Positions 14,433-25,479 of a stretch of 64,000 nt of DNA are shown in pieces; the first letter of the stretch is position 1, and the number at the start of each line of letters is the position of its first letter. The DNA comes from Limanda limanda. Taxonomy: Eukaryota > Chordata > Actinopteri > Pleuronectiformes > Pleuronectidae. The translations under genes were made by a program, and so were the position numbers. The notes under the pieces were generated by a model. That model searched no databases and was not told the origin of the DNA. It worked only from the letters and a program-made list of their open reading frames with translations. The stretch spans positions 1,223,454 to 1,287,453 of the forward strand of contig NC_083649.1 of assembly GCF_963576545.1 (NCBI RefSeq), read 5' to 3'.

Positions 14433-14544
14433 ATTTTTTATTCAAGGTACAGTCGGAAGAGGTGTGTTTTTAGTTTTCGGCGAAAGATGTGTAAACTTTC
14501 AGATGTCCGGATGTCGAGTGGGAGCTCATTCCACCATTTAGGAA
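14192..14544 (-). mobile_element. 5'-truncated L2-like LINE, 3' end only
   Basis: Read on the minus strand, this is the same 3' end as 21600-21923, including the AGTCGCTTTGGATAAAAGCG motif and the TGTAA tail. It sits inside the AACT microsatellite and is absent from the equivalent place in copy B (about 26275), so it inserted after the duplication. A T run at about 14396-14419 is the A-rich tract seen in the other copy. Confidence 0.85.
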
Positions 14545-14990
14545 CTAACTAATCGTGATCCTGCACGTGATCATCTCTCAGTACGTTTGTATTTCTATCT
14601 TACTGGGGACACTCATTTACATAGTACATTCCTGAGCCCCTAACCTTAACCATCTCAACTAAATGTTTAAACCTAACCTAAACCTAAACCTGATTCTAAC
14701 CCTGGAACCAAGTCATAACCATCAAACAGTCAAATAAAAGTGAGGACCACTCAAAATGTCCTCACTCTGTAGGGTCTATGCTTAAAATGGTCCCCACAGA
14801 GACATGAGTACAGGAACATGCATGTGCACACACACCAAACTGACGGACTCTTGTTATTGACTTTGTTAAATAAAAGTTCAAAGTTCAATGTAAACAGTTT
14901 GTTTGAGTTTCATTTTCAGACACGAAGAAGAAACACGAAGAACTAAGAGACTAAACAGGGTTTAAAGCAGAGAAGAAGAGACGATCTTAC

Positions 14991-15060
14991 CTCAGCCACC
15001 GACATCAGACTCTGCTCTGCTGCTCTGATAGGACGAGGGGAGCGTTACATCATCATCATC
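14991..15060 (-). other. Probable 5' UTR exon of IFITM copy 1
   Basis: On the minus strand the sequence GGCTGAG is followed by a good donor (GTAAGATCG, GT at 14989-14990). It would splice to the acceptor CTGACAG just before the start codon at 13576. The same arrangement is kept in copy B (donor at 26751-26752). The 5' limit is a guess. Confidence 0.5.
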
Positions 15061-15103
15061 TTCATCATCATCATCTTCAGCATCATCATCTTCAAGAAAA
15101 ACA

Positions 15104-15115
15104 GGAAGCGAAACT
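15104..15115 (-). promoter_or_regulatory. ISRE-like site upstream of IFITM copy 1
   Basis: GGAAGCGAAACT on the plus strand matches the interferon-stimulated response element pattern GAAANNGAAACT with one mismatch. It lies about 115 bases upstream of the predicted donor of the first exon, where a promoter element should be. IFITM genes are classical interferon targets, so the position makes sense. Confidence 0.5.
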
Positions 15116-15594
15116 AGCAACGGCCAACAGCTGCTCTGTTTATACAGACTATGAGAGACTGTTTATAAGATGATCAGTGACTGTATATAAAGACCATCAG
15201 TGAATATATATATAACCAGATTTACTACAAACCAACAGGTCTGTGTGGAGAGTGAACGTCGTCGTGTCCCAGTTGCTGTCATTGTTCCACAGAAATCATA
15301 CGAGTCACATCTGATAAACGAACGTTTATTATTAATCTGATAAATACATGAAAACCTGTTGTGACATGTCGTCTCTCTGACAACAACTGGCGCTCATTAC
15401 CCATGAGCCTCGCTGGTTGTTACTATTCTTCTCCTAAATGTCCAGCAGTGTGACATCAGAGGTCTGGAATGTCCATGTCCACACTGTCTCTGATGCTGTG
15501 AGGGACGGACCTGACCCCAGGCAGGGCAGTGGGCGGAGCCACACGCTTCAGGGGCAGTACTCGTACACACCTCTGGCGACGCCTTCTTCAATCT

Positions 15595-16707
15595 CTGAAG
15601 GAGGCAAGAGTAAATCCTCTCCTGAAGAAACCCACCCTCGACCCGTCTGCAGTAAATAACTACAGACCTGTCTCTCTTCTTCCCTTTGTTTCCAAAACTC
15701 TCGAGCGTGCAATCTTTAATCAACTCTCCTCCTATCTGAACCACAATAATCTTCTTGACCCTCGCCAGTCTGGTTTCAAGGCAGGTCACTCAACTGAGAC
15801 TGCCCTCCTTGCTGTCTCTGAGTAGCTTCACACTGCTAGAGCAGATTCTCTCTCCTCTGTCCTTATCCTTCTAGACCTCTCTGCTGCATTTGACACAGTG
15901 AACCACCAGATCCTGATCTCATCCCTTCAGGACCTGGGTATCTCAGGCTCTGCTCTCTCCCTGCTCTCTTCCTACCTCAACGAACGCACTTATCGGGTAA
16001 CTTGGAGAGGATCTGTTTCTAAACCTTGTCCTCTCACTACTGGGGTCCCTCAAGGTTCTGTCCTGGGTCCTCTCCTCTTTTCTTTGTACACCAACACTCT
16101 CTGCTCTGTCATTCACTCACATGGCTTTTCCTACCATAGCTATGCTGATGACACCCAACTAATCCTGTCTTTTCCCCGATCAGAAACACAGGTAGCAGCA
16201 CGAATCTCTGCCTGTCTGACTGACATCTCTCAGTGGATGACCGCTCACCACCTGAAGATTAATCTTGACAAGACTGAAATACTTTTCCTTCCAGGGACAA
16301 ACTCTCCCACCCATGACCTGACTATCAACTTTGACAACTCCGTGCTGACCCCCACTCAGACTGCTAGGAACCTGGGTGTGACACTCGACTGCCAACTCTC
16401 CCTTTCTGCCAACATTACTGCAACAACGCGGTCCTGTAGATTCATGTTTTACAACATCCGGAGAATACGCCCCCTTCTCACTCAGAAGGCGGTGCAGGTT
16501 CTGGTCCAGGCCCTGGTCATCTCACGCCTCGACTACTGTAACTCCCTCCTGGCAGGTCTACCTGCTACTGCCATCCGACCTCTGCAGCTCATCCAGAATG
16601 CAGCAGCTCGACTGGTTTTTAACCAACCTAAATTCACTCGCACTACTCCGCTCCTCCGCTCCCTACACTGGCTACCAGTGGCTGCCCGCATCCGGTTCAA
16701 AACACTA
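15595..16707 (+). pseudogene. L2-like LINE reverse transcriptase fragment
   Basis: An RT region of the L2 group of non-LTR retrotransposons, which copy themselves by target-primed reverse transcription. Visible motifs in order are NNYRPVSLLPF, FKAGHSTETALL, LLDLSAAFDTVNH (finger/palm with the first catalytic Asp), TGVPQGSVLGPLLF and the catalytic YADDTQL, followed by thumb residues to ARIRFKTL. It is 5'-truncated: endonuclease and ORF1 are missing. A TAG at 15823-15825 interrupts the frame. The coding sequence is cut at 16707 by the retroviral LTR, and the 3' end of the LINE reappears at about 21513-21923. Copy B has an empty site here (junction at 27343/27344), so the insertion postdates the tandem duplication. 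Confidence 0.88.
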
Positions 16708-18070
16708 TGTTGTGCAATAGAAGGGTGACTCGTTGTTGTCTAATTATCAATAATCATGGAATATGATTATTGAAACAATAAAGATTATTTATCTAAAAAT
16801 AATTAGATTATTAATTGAAGATGATCAGTAATCAAATAACAATAAAACTATTAATGAGTAAATAAGGAAGTTTAACAATTAAGAATTATTAAATCACTAA
16901 TTTGAGAATAATAAAGTTTATCAATTAAGAATAATTAAATACTCAATGGAAAACTTAAGAATAATCAATCAATGAATAACAAACTATTAATGAAAAACAA
17001 GTAATTATCAATTAGAAAGTACAAGCTGTCAATTAACAATGTTAAGGTTATCAACCAAGAATAATGAAATAATTAGTCAAAACAATAAAATTATCAATTT
17101 AAGAATAATACTATCTATATTAATACTCGAAGAGGGCACCACCCTGGTAAACAGGGACCAGCAACTTAGTCTATAAATATCAGTCTCATCTGATAAAGTT
17201 AAATTGATAATCTCAATATTGGATATTAAGGATTATATAATTAACAGTGAAGGCTTGAGTTCGAGCACTGGCTATAGTTATCCAACTGTGTTCACAATGT
17301 CATGCACAAACAATCACAAGATCCAAATACTTTAAGTATAAAAGAGGATTTATTAAAAAGAAGCTATAAAAGTCAATGTTGTTCAAAATGATTCTTCACT
17401 TAACACAATCCGCTATACACAATACAGCCACATCACATTCATCACAATATATCACACTGCAATACTTCTGATAAAGCTGTGTTTGTATGTGTATGTGTGT
17501 GTGTGAGTGTGTGTGTGAGTGTGTGTGTGTGTGTGTGTGTGTCTGGGAGAGAGAGAGGAAGAAGGGGGGTCGATGACTCACGAGTCTTAAGAGGGCCGGC
17601 TTAACCCTGGTGGTTGACTACAGAATTGGTGATGTAATAAGCTAGAACTACAACTCAAGATGGCGGAGTCGCCTAAGAGGTTTAGAGTCCTGAATGGAGG
17701 CAGGCCTCGATGTGTATTACAGTCGATGGCCGCCGGACCATGTGGCTTAGAATCAGACTGATCAAAGATGGCCGACTTGAACCCACTGGAGACAAAGGCC
17801 GAGTGAGAACAAAGGGATTCTTTATCTTAGCTTAGCTTTAGCCGAATGGCGTCGAGGGCTTAGAGCCAAGATGGTCAAAGATGGCTGACTTAAACACTCG
17901 TGAGACAAGGCTGAGAGAGGAGAAATGGGGTTCTTTGTCTTTGTTTAGCCTTAGAGCCGAACGGCGTCGAGGTGCGTTCAGGGGCCTAGATATCAGAATG
18001 ACTATGTATAAGGTGACTGTGTGTGTGTGTGTGTGTGTGAGGATGTGTATGTCGGGGGATGTGAGCGAAC

Positions 18071-18118
<48 letters not shown>

Positions 18119-19186
18119 AAGTAGTAACACAGATCGGAGATGATCTTAAAAACGCCGTCAGAGGCGATCTCACAGTGAAACCGGCAAACCAGTTACGTGA
18201 GAGGTGTCTTTTTAACAGATTCACGACTCAGTGAGGCCGACCTGAAGGGAGCCGAGTCAAACCGGAAGCGCCGGGTCGTCACCGCGCGCTTTTCACAATA
18301 AGATCGACACGGCGGTCTTTCTATCAAGTTACATTCAAATAAGACACACTAAGTATAAAACTAAACTATGCCCAGACATATGTCTCTTACTTCGTGTTGC
18401 TTCGCGGGGTTTCGTGCACGACCGGGGTAGCGCGAATCCCGGAAGGAGGAAGTGGATGATTTCCTGACCTCAGGAAGATGATCACGGAGCCGCGGCGACG
18501 GCGGCGGGATGACGCTGGGCCGAAACGGAGAGGATGCTTTTCGTTCTCCTTGGCAAAGTCTGTGCCCGTCTGCAGGAAGGGACACCCGTGTCCGGATGGT
18601 CCGTAGATGGCGGGGGAAATGTCTCTGAGCTCGGCCAGCGAGTGAGGGGATTCTCTGCCGCGCTCTCTTCAAAATAAAAGCAACTTAAAAAGAAGCTTGT
18701 TCAAATTAAAAGCTTTAAGGAAAAATAAGGAAAAATAAGCTTCCGATGTACTAAAAAAGAATAAGTTAAGCTTAAACTGGATTAGAAAAGGGTAGCTTTA
18801 GACTAAAGTGAACTACAAAAAGATAAAGTTTTAGAAGTAAAACTTAAGAAAGGTCAAACAGCTGCAAGATGTGTTTCCTTTGTGTCCTCTACACTAAGAA
18901 CTAAGCTGAGATGGTAGTTCTACTGTATCTGGAACTGGAAAGAAAGATTTGAGATGAGTGGGAAGTTAAATAGTATCTGTGAGCTGGCTCCCCCCCTCCG
19001 GCGGGGCTAAAGGTCTCAGGCCAATAGGGGGGTCAGAGATCAAATCTGAGGCGCGGCTAGAGACACAGCAGGGGTCACTGTAGTTTGGGGAAGCTCAAAC
19101 TTTTCCCTCCAAAATACTGTTACATGGATCGGAATGTCACACAAGGCCTCAGTTCTGGGGCCTTTGTTCCTGTTAGGCCCCCAACA
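16708..19186 (-). repeat. 3' LTR of the endogenous retrovirus
   Basis: About 2.48 kb, with inverted ends TGTTG and CAACA. The inner end directly follows a polypurine tract. A minus-strand AATAAA at 17349-17354 followed by GT-rich sequence is a plausible polyadenylation site. The outer part contains a GT/GAGT microsatellite (17485-17541) and a GA run (18075-18117). The outer terminus (ATTGCACAACA) and a GGGTGGTGCCC motif are shared with the solo LTR at 53941-55233, so both belong to one LTR lineage. Confidence 0.75.
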
Positions 19187-19200
19187 TCCCCCCTTTGGTC
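19187..19200 (-). other. Polypurine tract of the retrovirus
   Basis: On the minus strand GACCAAAGGGGGGA immediately precedes TGTTGGGGG, the start of the LTR. A purine run ending in G residues next to the 3' LTR is the standard plus-strand priming site of retroviruses. Confidence 0.75.
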
Positions 19201-19535
19201 TGGAGAGTGGGACGTTGATCGCAGTTTTCAGAGCAAACAAGGGTCTACAGTCCAATTATAATCCATGGGATAATCCTTGAGTGAAGTGGGAACAGTGAAA
19301 GTCAGTTCATTTTACATGAGATGTGTCTTTGGCAGAGAGAGGGCATATATGTCTGGGCAGACGAAAGCATAACCTTGACAGAGTGAGTATCTAGTATTTC
19401 TAAAACACAGCACACAATTTCAGTTTCACACAATGTTATCGGCAGTAATTGTAACATACCTATGAATTGATACGAAAGGTGAAATGAAAAGAAAGGAAAG
19501 GAAAAGCGGCGCCAAAGAGATAGAAAGAAACTTTC

Positions 19536-21263
19536 TTAGACAAGTGGGATGTCTTGGGTAGACCGGGGAGCTTTCTTAGCCTTTCTTTGTGGAACGAAAA
19601 GGAGTGAGTCCAATTTCGCTTGGAGTTTCTGAATGTATCGGTGCAGAAGGAAAGCCACACCTATCGTTATAACCCATCCACTAAGGAGCAGTCCCAGCGC
19701 GATCATGCTAATGGGATGTTCTGTAATTGTTGACATCCGATGAAAGTTTTTACCAAATTCGGTGGTAAGTCCAGTTGACCTAACGTTGAACTTTACCTCT
19801 TTGGTTCCTTCAGCTATAAGCTGTTGTCGGATAGTTGTGTCAATCGTAAGGTTGTGACCCTGAAAGGCGTCCATGATCTCAATCTCCACGTCGTGTCTGT
19901 CGGAGTTGAGGTGATGGAGGACAATGTCACCAATATGTACAGTGGCTCCTTGAGGAACCACCAAGAACATCGTCTGGTTTAACAGCCTTAGTTTAGTGGA
20001 TGAATCATGACGGTCATAGGCCATTATGGCTTCAGTGGCGGGTGTGTTAACCAACCATTTGTCACCAGCTCGCTCTACTCTTGTAGGGGTTTCCTCAGAT
20101 CTGGTGGACATGCTGCCTTGGCACTTTTGTTCTGGAGCATTGGCTCGCAGACCACAGAGGTAATTAGTAACATCCCTGATAAAGGGGGTGCTAGGACAAA
20201 TCCAATGTATGTCCTTCGTTTTTGTGCACAAACTTAAATTTGGGATGAGATAGAGCGAGGGGTTTTCGTCATGGTAGGCGAGTAATGGTGGTGTTTTAAG
20301 GTTAACATGTGTGTTTCCCTGCCAGAATCCTACATTGAGAACGGTCTTTAGGTGGTACACGTTCTGTTGTTCAATGATAGGTAGGTTGACAATGAATCCT
20401 ATTTCGAGGTTCTGTGGATCAACTGATATAGGGATTGCGCTGCCAAGACTAAATGCCAGGTGTACCTGAGAGGGCTGCACGATCGTAGTGGTAGCTGACT
20501 GCAAGATTCTTCCAACAAGATCTAAAGACACTAGATAGGTGGGGATCCTACCGGCACTTAAGCTGTTGACAGTGGAACTAACTTCTCTTAAGAGGTCCTG
20601 CATTAAGTCTTTAACTACTTGAACATATGTTATATCGTCCCTCACGATAATTGACAGAGTGTCTAAGGCATGCAGGGTATTGTTTAGGAGAGCAGAATGG
20701 AGGTTGACAGCCAGTACAGTGCCCTGGAGTGTTTTTCCCAGGTCCTGTAACTGGTTTTGTTGGAGGTTAAGTCTCTGTTGGATTTCTGGCATTTCGTCGT
20801 CTAGTTCACTCATATGTCTTTGGAGCGCACCGATGCTGATTGAGTTGGCTGCTGATAGGCCAATAGAAAACAGTGACCCGATAGCGGACGCGGCAAGGAC
20901 TGGGGCCCCGAGGAACCTTTTTGGTCTCTTTTGGTTACTGAGGTCTTTCTCAGTGACCAACAACTTTTGCAGTTGCTCGAGCATATGCCTAGTGGTCTGC
21001 TTGGCATGTCCCACTGTATCATGCGTTTGGATCGCACTTAACCTCCCCTCAGTCGGCTGTGGGGGGTTACGGATGTGATGTCTATACACATCCCAGGGGT
21101 CCAGTCGGACGTAGACTCTTTGAGTGTAAAGTCCGCAACGCGTGATGAGGAGTCCAGGTGTGTTTTGGAGAACAATCCCGGTTGGCGGGCCTTGCTCAAC
21201 CACCTGAACCGGTTGAACCATTTTGGGACTGAGGAATATGCCGAGGATCCAAAGGAGCATCAT
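19536..21263 (-). CDS. env: Endogenous retroviral envelope glycoprotein, open 575-residue frame
   Basis: Envelope proteins fuse viral and cell membranes. The frame begins with two ATG codons and a hydrophobic leader (about residues 1-20). A furin-type site RPKR lies at residues 113-116, directly followed by a glycine/alanine-rich fusion peptide (about 117-140) and a heptad-like Leu/Gln region (about 145-200). A membrane anchor lies near residues 518-542, with a basic cytoplasmic tail of about 30 residues. The part before the cleavage site is short (about 116 residues) and the part after it is long. I see no CX6C(C) motif of the usual retroviral transmembrane subunit. The layout is therefore closer to F-type class I fusion proteins, as in errantivirus env, than to gammaretroviral env. 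There is no frameshift or stop. The class is an inference; that it is an envelope protein is well supported. Confidence 0.8.
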   Translation of the reverse strand: MMLLWILGIFLSPKMVQPVQVVEQGPPTGIVLQNTPGLLITRCGLYTQRVYVRLDPWDVYRHHIRNPPQPTEGRLSAIQTHDTVGHAKQTTRHMLEQLQKLLVTEKDLSNQKRPKRFLGAPVLAASAIGSLFSIGLSAANSISIGALQRHMSELDDEMPEIQQRLNLQQNQLQDLGKTLQGTVLAVNLHSALLNNTLHALDTLSIIVRDDITYVQVVKDLMQDLLREVSSTVNSLSAGRIPTYLVSLDLVGRILQSATTTIVQPSQVHLAFSLGSAIPISVDPQNLEIGFIVNLPIIEQQNVYHLKTVLNVGFWQGNTHVNLKTPPLLAYHDENPSLYLIPNLSLCTKTKDIHWICPSTPFIRDVTNYLCGLRANAPEQKCQGSMSTRSEETPTRVERAGDKWLVNTPATEAIMAYDRHDSSTKLRLLNQTMFLVVPQGATVHIGDIVLHHLNSDRHDVEIEIMDAFQGHNLTIDTTIRQQLIAEGTKEVKFNVRSTGLTTEFGKNFHRMSTITEHPISMIALGLLLSGWVITIGVAFLLHRYIQKLQAKLDSLLFVPQRKAKKAPRSTQDIPLV

Positions 21264-21371
21264 CCTGAAACAAATAAACCCTAGTTAATATTGCAAATGG
21301 AATGAAAATTGTTACTAGTGCATGCTGGCGGGTTGAATTTAACGCATGCAACTATTGATGCTGTGAGTGGT

Positions 21372-21512
21372 TCAGTGGGTTTCATCTAGGAGTTGGGCTG
21401 CCTCCCCCCTTTCTGATGTGGGGGTGGCCTCTGCTCCTGAGATTGGGGAAGGTTGATATGGCTTGATTTGGTTTGAGTGGACCCATTTGTATGTCGGGGG
21501 TCTTCTCTGCTT
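21372..21512 (-). pseudogene. pol: C-terminal remnant of retroviral pol (integrase end)
   Basis: The minus-strand frame contains PTYKWVHSNQIKP, which resembles the C-terminal beta-barrel (GPY/F) end of integrases. A hydrophilic tail follows and ends at the stop codon 21374-21372, about 108 bases before the env start. Everything upstream was lost at the junction with LINE sequence near 21513. Confidence 0.6.
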
Positions 21513-21923
21513 CGGGATCTGCTTCAGCTAAACGACTCGTTCCTCCTTCACTGCTAAACACTCATCAACATCACGACTGTTTGCTGTCCTAGCTCCTAAA
21601 TGGTGGAATGAGCTCCCATTCGACATCCGGACATCTGAAAGTTTACACATCTTTCGCCGAAAACTAAAAACACACCTCTTCCGACTGTACCTTGAACAAT
21701 AAAAAAAAAAACAAAAAAAAAAACTAACCACTTTTGAAAACTAACACTTTGGTAGCACTAAAATGGCACTTACTTATAGCACTCTGTAGTTTTGCTTTAT
21801 TTCGAAGAAATTTTACTGTCTTGATTCTTGTTGTTCTTAGTTTGTACCCTCAGGGTTGAATGCACTTATTGTAAGTCGCTTTGGATAAAAGCGTCAGCTA
21901 AATGAAATGTAATGTAATGTAAT
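21513..21923 (+). mobile_element. 3' part of the L2-like LINE interrupted by the retrovirus
   Basis: Contains the end of the LINE ORF (a frame reading WNELPFDIRTSESLHIFRRK before TAA), the 3' UTR and the tail of tandem TGTAA units. The same 3' end is found at 14192-14544 and, older and diverged, at 49620-49900, both on the minus strand. Confidence 0.85.
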
Positions 21924-22082
21924 AATAAATGTTCTCCACTGCAGAATCCCGACTTTGGAGCTGCAGCGTGGAACTGAACTGGATGGAACTGTTGAGCTGC
22001 TGCTGACGGCTGGAACACAGAGAGGAACTAGCTTTACAGGCGCTACGTCATTTCACCAAAACTACAAATGATTTGATCAAAT

Positions 22083-22974
22083 AGTGCTGGGAACAGCCAC
22101 AGTGAGCTAACAGCTAACAGTGAGCTAACAGCTAACAGTGAGCTGACAGCTAACAGTGAGCTAACAGCCACAGTGGGCCAACAGCTAACAGCCACAGTGA
22201 GCTAACAGCCACAGTGAGCTAATAGCTAACAGTGAGCTAACAGCCACAATGAGCTAACAGTGAGCTAACAGCCACAGTGAGCTAACAGCTAACAGTGAGC
22301 TAACAGCCACAGTGAGCTAACAGCTAACAGTGAGCTAACAGCCACAGTGAGCTAACAGCTAACAGTGAGCTAACAGCTAACAGCCACAGTGAGCTGACAG
22401 CTAACAGTGAGCTAACAGCCACAGTGAGCTAACAGCTAACAGCAACAGTGAGCTAACAGCTAACAGTGAGGTAACAGCTACAGTCAGCTAACAGCTACAG
22501 TGAGCTAACAGCTAACAGTGAGCTAACAGCCACAGTGAGCTAACAGCTACAATGAGCTAACAGCTAACGCTGAGCTAACAGCTACAATGAGCTTATAGCC
22601 ACCACTGAGCTGACATGCACAGTGAGCTAACAGCTTACAGCCACAATGAGCTAACAGCTAACAATGAGCTAACAGTAAGCTGACATGTACAGTGAGCTAA
22701 CAGCCACAATGAGCAACAGCCACAGTCACCTGACAGCTGACATGTACAGTGAGCTAAAAGCTACAACAAGCTAACAGTGACCTAACAGACACAGTGACCT
22801 AACAGCTACAATAAGCTAACAGTGAGCTAACAGCTAACAGTGAGCTGACGGCTTACAGCCAGAGTGAGCTAAAAGCTACAATGAGCTAACAGCCAACAGT
22901 GAGCTAACAGCCAACAGTGAGCTAACAGCCACAGTGGGCCAACAGCTAACAGCCACAGTGAACTAACAGCTAAC
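22083..22974. repeat. GAGCTAACAG minisatellite, copy A
   Basis: About 0.9 kb of degenerate units built from GTGAGCTAACAGC and CTAACAGCCACA. The same array is at 27512-28606 in copy B but with a different order of variants, so it was rearranged after the duplication. Confidence 0.95.
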
Positions 22975-23849
22975 CAGAGGTGTAAAAAGTACTGAAATAT
23001 TGTTCTCAAGTAAAAGTACCTTTACTTTGATGAAATTGTACTTAAGTACAAGTAAAAGTACCCATCTAAAAATCTACTCAAGTAAAAGTAAAAAGTAATT
23101 CATTTAAAATGTACTTTAAGTAAAAGTTACTTAGTTACTTCCAACAACTTGATGGGGGCCGCTCCTATACAGTGCAAAAAAGGACAAGGGGTCATAAATC
23201 CAATCCAAAAACAGTTATTTTTAATTAAAGTAGAATCTTTACAAATATAAGTGCAATGACATTAAACATGTCAAACATTTAACATGTCAACACAACATTT
23301 AAGAACTTTTGGGAGGACATGTCAAGACATGAACCACATGACAGCTAAAATAAAAAGTTTAAATGTCGCTGTCCCACTGTATATTTAAACTTTGGTTAAA
23401 CTTTGGTCCACCTTTAGAGCACTAGTCTACAAACATCTTGCTGAGATGAGGCCACGGGTTTTCTTCATCTGCTTTAATCTCAACTGGCAGAAAGTTTGAT
23501 GCTTCCGCTTGTTGGTTGTTCGCAATATCATCCTTCTCTAGCTCTCGTGACATCGACTCCATCATCCACTCTAAGCAGCATCTACCACCAGTGTTGAGCT
23601 AGTTCACACCTCATGAACTAGTTCAAAATTCAGTTCATACAAGTAAACATGAATAGTTCACGTTCATAGTTCACCATTTAAATTCTGAACTAGTTCATAG
23701 TTCAGTTAATTTCATAGTTTTAAGGTGGAAAGTGAGAATGAAAGACTTAACTTGTATTTTAAAGAAAACTTTATCAATCACCTCCCCTTGCCTTAAACTG
23801 TACTTCATATGTATCAATTACTAAAGTAAGTTTAGTAGTAGTTTTTTTA
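22975..23849. mobile_element. Remnants of two hAT-like MITEs
   Basis: The left part starts with CAGAGGTGTAAAAAGTACTG and has many AAGTAAAAGTAC motifs. The right part starts at about 23589 with CAGTGTTGAGCTAGTTCA. Both have the CAG start common in hAT termini, but I could not find matching right ends or target duplications. No gene is visible. Confidence 0.45.
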
Positions 23850-24294
23850 TTGTGTTTTATTATTGCTAATTTTCCCTGTTTATTTTGTTCATACCCTGCA
23901 AACACAAGGCACAACAAATCAAAGTTTTGATACATTTATTTTGAAATGGTTTCTTTTATTTTGAAAAGGTACTTCCTGAATAATAATGAACGAGCGTCTG
24001 TGGCAGCTTTAAATCACTTGTCACTGATTTATTAACGTTGAATCTGCTCTCTCATAACTGTTCTTAGCTTTTTGTAGCTGTCGTCCTGTTTCAGATTTAA
24101 GTCTGAAATGTTCTGTAACAATTTGATCAAATCACACGGGTTAGGAAACTCTTTTATTGTCAAATGAAACAGTTTGGACACACAAACACAAATCAGTCGT
24201 GTTCACATGTTTAAGGTATAAAATGTGTATAAAATGTGTATAAAATGTGACAGATCAAAGGAACGTAGCAGCAGCAGCTGACGACTCAGCTCGT

Positions 24295-25479
24295 TTACAA
24301 CCTGCCGCCCCAAAAGCCGTAGATGTACATTGAGTTATATGGTTGATAGATCAAGAGAATAATAGAAATGATGATGCAGACGATAACCAGAGATGCAACG
24401 ACGATGTTGAGTGTGCGGGCGGTGGAGCCGTGGTGTCGGGCACCAACCATATCTCCAGCCATCTTCCGGTCTCTGGCCTGAAAGAACCAAAGCATTTTCA
24501 TGTTCAAAGTTGATTCATCATCAAACATAAAAATTACAAAAACTGAACTGATCTCAATCTGATCCTCTTATTTCAGTCAGTGAACATGTGTTGTTGGTGT
24601 GGACGGAGGAGGTTCTAATTTGAACTGTATCAGTGTGGGTGGAGCCTCAGTCTGTGTTACCTCTCACAGTAAAGGTCTTTTCACACCAAGTCTGTATTCT
24701 TCAATTTCAAACCATCATCCAATAAAATCCTCTCACACTGAAACCTTGCACAGGGAGTCTGATGTGTTTTATTATTCTTTTTGTTCTAAGTCGAGCAGCG
24801 ACGAGGATTTTGTCGTCCTCTCACTTGCTGAAAAAGAAAAAGGAAACATTGGCTCCGTCCAATACTGAGCAGTCAATTTCTGCTTCTGAACAACGAGCTG
24901 AGAAATGGTCCTGATGGATTCCAAGTCTTTTTGAGTCGTCCAGTTTGATTTGCTTCCAGCTCAGACACCACACATCGAGGAGAGGAAAACTAATTTCTGT
25001 GGTCCAGTTAATTTCGGAGTCAGTATTTCAACGTGTTTGACGCAACTTGAGATTGTGTTATATTTTTTAACGTGTGACAATTTTGCACGCAAAATACTTG
25101 GACTTGCTTTGTAAATACAGTCGACTGGGACATGAATGATGGAACACGTCACACATGAGCTCACCTTGATCGAGCAGATGAGAGCTGCCAGTCCGAGGCA
25201 ACAAATGTTTGCGTAGAAAAGACTGAGTATGGACCAGACGATGTGGTCCCGGGGGGGCTCAGTGGAGATCTGCACTGTGGTATGGTCAACCACTACAGGT
25301 CCAACAGGCTGTCCAGGCTGTCCGCCCTGTCCAGGAGGGCCGAACTGTCCAGGAGGGCCGAACTGTCCAGGAGGGCCGAACTGTCCAGGAGGGCCGAACT
25401 GTCCCGGCTGTTCAGGGTACCCATTAAACTTCCCCTCATACAGTGGAACAGCCTCACGTCTCTTACCATCAGGATCCAT
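24295..25479 (-). CDS. ifitm-like: IFITM-like protein, copy 2
   Basis: Same structure as copy 1: exon 1 is 25165-25479 (105 codons, ATG at 25479), exon 2 is 24295-24477 (60 codons plus stop), giving about 165 residues. The protein is shorter only because the GQFGPPGQ repeat in the N-terminal part has fewer units. The CD225 core and the second exon (ARDRKMAGD, then a membrane segment ending LLIYQPYNSMYIYGFWGGRL) are intact. Splice sites are the same as in copy 1: acceptor CTGACAG before the ATG, donor GTGAGC, acceptor TTTCAG. A minus-strand AATAAA lies at 24153-24158. A membrane-restriction role is inferred from the family. Confidence 0.88.

Larger units (their letters stand above)
16708..21512 (-). 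mobile_element. Truncated endogenous retrovirus (pol end, env, 3' LTR)
   Basis: Lies on the minus strand inside the LINE. In element order it contains the last part of pol (21512 down to 21372), an open env gene (21263-19536), a polypurine tract (19200-19187) and one long LTR (19186-16708). The 5' LTR, gag and nearly all of pol are missing. The LINE sequence expected on that side is also missing for very roughly 150 bases, so a single deletion probably removed the 5' half of the provirus together with its flank. Confidence 0.82.
11917..22974. repeat. IFITM tandem duplication, copy A
   Basis: Matches 23850-28606 in the same orientation. Correspondence points are 12338/24295, 13576/25479, 15594/27343 and 21925/27344. 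Copy A is longer because it took an L2-like LINE fragment at 14192-14544 and a larger LINE plus retrovirus insertion at 15595-21923, neither of which is in copy B. The GAGCTAACAG minisatellite closes both copies. Confidence 0.9.

Noticed and set aside
22083..22974. CRISPR-like array
   Set aside because: The repeats are degenerate and contiguous without unique spacers, in a vertebrate genome; it is a minisatellite.
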